Part shown: positions 6,157 to 6,816 of the stretch, one piece after another
How the letters are laid out: each line of letters begins with the position of its first letter
Numbering within the stretch: position 1 is the first letter of the stretch
Source of the DNA: Candidatus Cloacimonadota bacterium
Lineage (GTDB): Bacteria; Cloacimonadota; Cloacimonadia; Cloacimonadales; TCS61
NCBI GenBank assembly: GCA_030596265.1
Contig: JAUVKM010000118.1
Location: 1-6,816, forward strand
Reading direction: 5' to 3'
Length of the DNA: 6,816 bases
The notes under the pieces: model-generated
Told to the model about the DNA's origin: nothing
Seen by the model: only the letters and a program-made list of their open reading frames with translations
Databases searched by the model: none
Position numbers and translations under genes: made by a program

Positions 6157-6816
6157 CTTTTATTTTTAATTCTTTATGATCAAAAAAGATCACAATTAAA
6201 ATTAGAATCACTAATATCGCAAAAGAAATAGAGGTAATTTTAAGATTATACCTCTCATTTTCGAACATACTTCCATTCCCCGGATCAGGAAGCGGATCTG
6301 GAGCTATGGGAAGCTCTTTCTCTTCCGCAAATCTGGTAATATCCAATAAATGTACAACGGGTATGCCTTCATCCGCAAAAAGCAGCATTGTACCTTTTAG
6401 AGGTGTATTTATTAATGTAAGATATCGATGAAAACCCGGATCGATCAATTTTCCATTCAATGTTGCACCAATGCTGGAAAGCCCACCTCCGATATTTATG
6501 TAAAGGGCAATATTATTTTGTCCGGAAGCTTTAAAAAGTTCCATTTTCTTATTGATATTCTGTTCCAATGTTTCCTCATGAACTAATTGAATATTATGTT
6601 TCTTAATGCTCGCTATAATAAGTTCACGCCCGTTTTTACTCAATCCTCTTCCAAGATCCCGTCCACCGCCAATTGAAGCAGCTATACTTTGAAATTCAAA
6701 TATATTTTTCTGAATAAAGAATTTTTCCATATCGAGCCAGGTAAAATCTGGATCTGTAGCCCCGAACATAGAAGCTCCGACCGAAGATATGATCACGGGT
6801 TCCAATTCCATAATCT
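6137..6816 (-). CDS. pgsW: PgsW-like poly-gamma-glutamate system protein (N-terminus beyond window)
   Basis: This is the C-terminal part of a protein resembling the poly-gamma-glutamate system family (PgsW), which occurs beside the amide-ligase genes pgsB/capB and pgsC/capC. The visible part starts with ELEPVIISSVGAS, then PDFTWLDMEK and a glycine-rich SIGGGRDLGRGLSKNGREL (residues about 47-63, counted from the Met at 6811). A second glycine turn, NIGGGLSSIG, follows at about 106-115, then DEGIPVVHLLDI and a PLPDPG motif. A single membrane helix at about 193-210 precedes a short charged tail. The frame stays open past that Met to the window edge, and family members as I remember them are about 350-380 aa. 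The gene is therefore cut by the window and the Met at 6811 is probably internal. The molecular activity of the family is not established. It is the upstream gene of a three-gene operon and ends in TAA one base before a possible start of the next gene. Confidence 0.75.
   Translation of the reverse strand, partial: IMELEPVIISSVGASMFGATDPDFTWLDMEKFFIQKNIFEFQSIAASIGGGRDLGRGLSKNGRELIIASIKKHNIQLVHEETLEQNINKKMELFKASGQNNIALYINIGGGLSSIGATLNGKLIDPGFHRYLTLINTPLKGTMLLFADEGIPVVHLLDITRFAEEKELPIAPDPLPDPGNGSMFENERYNLKITSISFAILVILILIVIFFDHKELKIKDDEINV

Noticed and set aside
6137..6811. Taking the ATG at 6811 as the true start of the pgsW-like gene
   Set aside because: The frame stays open to the window edge, the visible protein lacks the N-terminal part of the family, and the Met lies in a conserved stretch that looks internal.
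1..6816. CRISPR array, insertion sequence, tRNA or rRNA gene
   Set aside because: No regularly spaced direct repeats, transposase-like protein, terminal inverted repeats or conserved RNA gene sequence were seen on either strand.

Overview
The window is AT-rich DNA from a Gram-negative (diderm) bacterium. The best fit is a member of the FCB superphylum such as Cloacimonadota. Three things point there: a secreted protein with a NYPNPFNP-type C-terminal sorting domain, an outer-membrane beta-barrel, and a PgsW-like poly-gamma-glutamate protein. The taxonomic call is inference; no rRNA or ribosomal protein gene lies in the window.

Layout. Positions 1-56 continue, without a stop codon, into the first full gene. 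That 18-codon tail resembles the C-terminus of FolC. A cobalamin-binding radical SAM protein of the DUF4080 type follows (57-1730, +). A 219-bp convergent intergenic region (1731-1949) is packed with hairpins: two short palindromes, a strong minus-strand terminator, and a branched structure containing a plus-strand terminator-like hairpin. Next comes a 657-residue secreted multidomain protein (1950-3923, -). Its 299-bp upstream region holds a candidate promoter with a palindrome in the spacer and no other gene. The last 2.6 kb is one tightly coupled minus-strand operon. In transcription order it has a pgsW-like gene cut by the window's right edge (6137-6816), a periplasmic protein with an apparent internal duplication (5260-6156) and an outer-membrane beta-barrel (4223-5263).

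How the genes fit together. The pgsW / periplasmic / beta-barrel operon reads as the distal part of a poly-gamma-glutamate locus. The synthase genes (pgsB/capB, pgsC/capC) would be expected upstream, outside the window. PgsW would act at the inner membrane, the duplicated protein in the periplasm, and the barrel at the outer membrane, giving a possible dedicated route for moving the polymer out of a diderm cell. This is the most interesting idea here, but it is inference from context. The radical SAM gene and the large surface protein look functionally unrelated to it.
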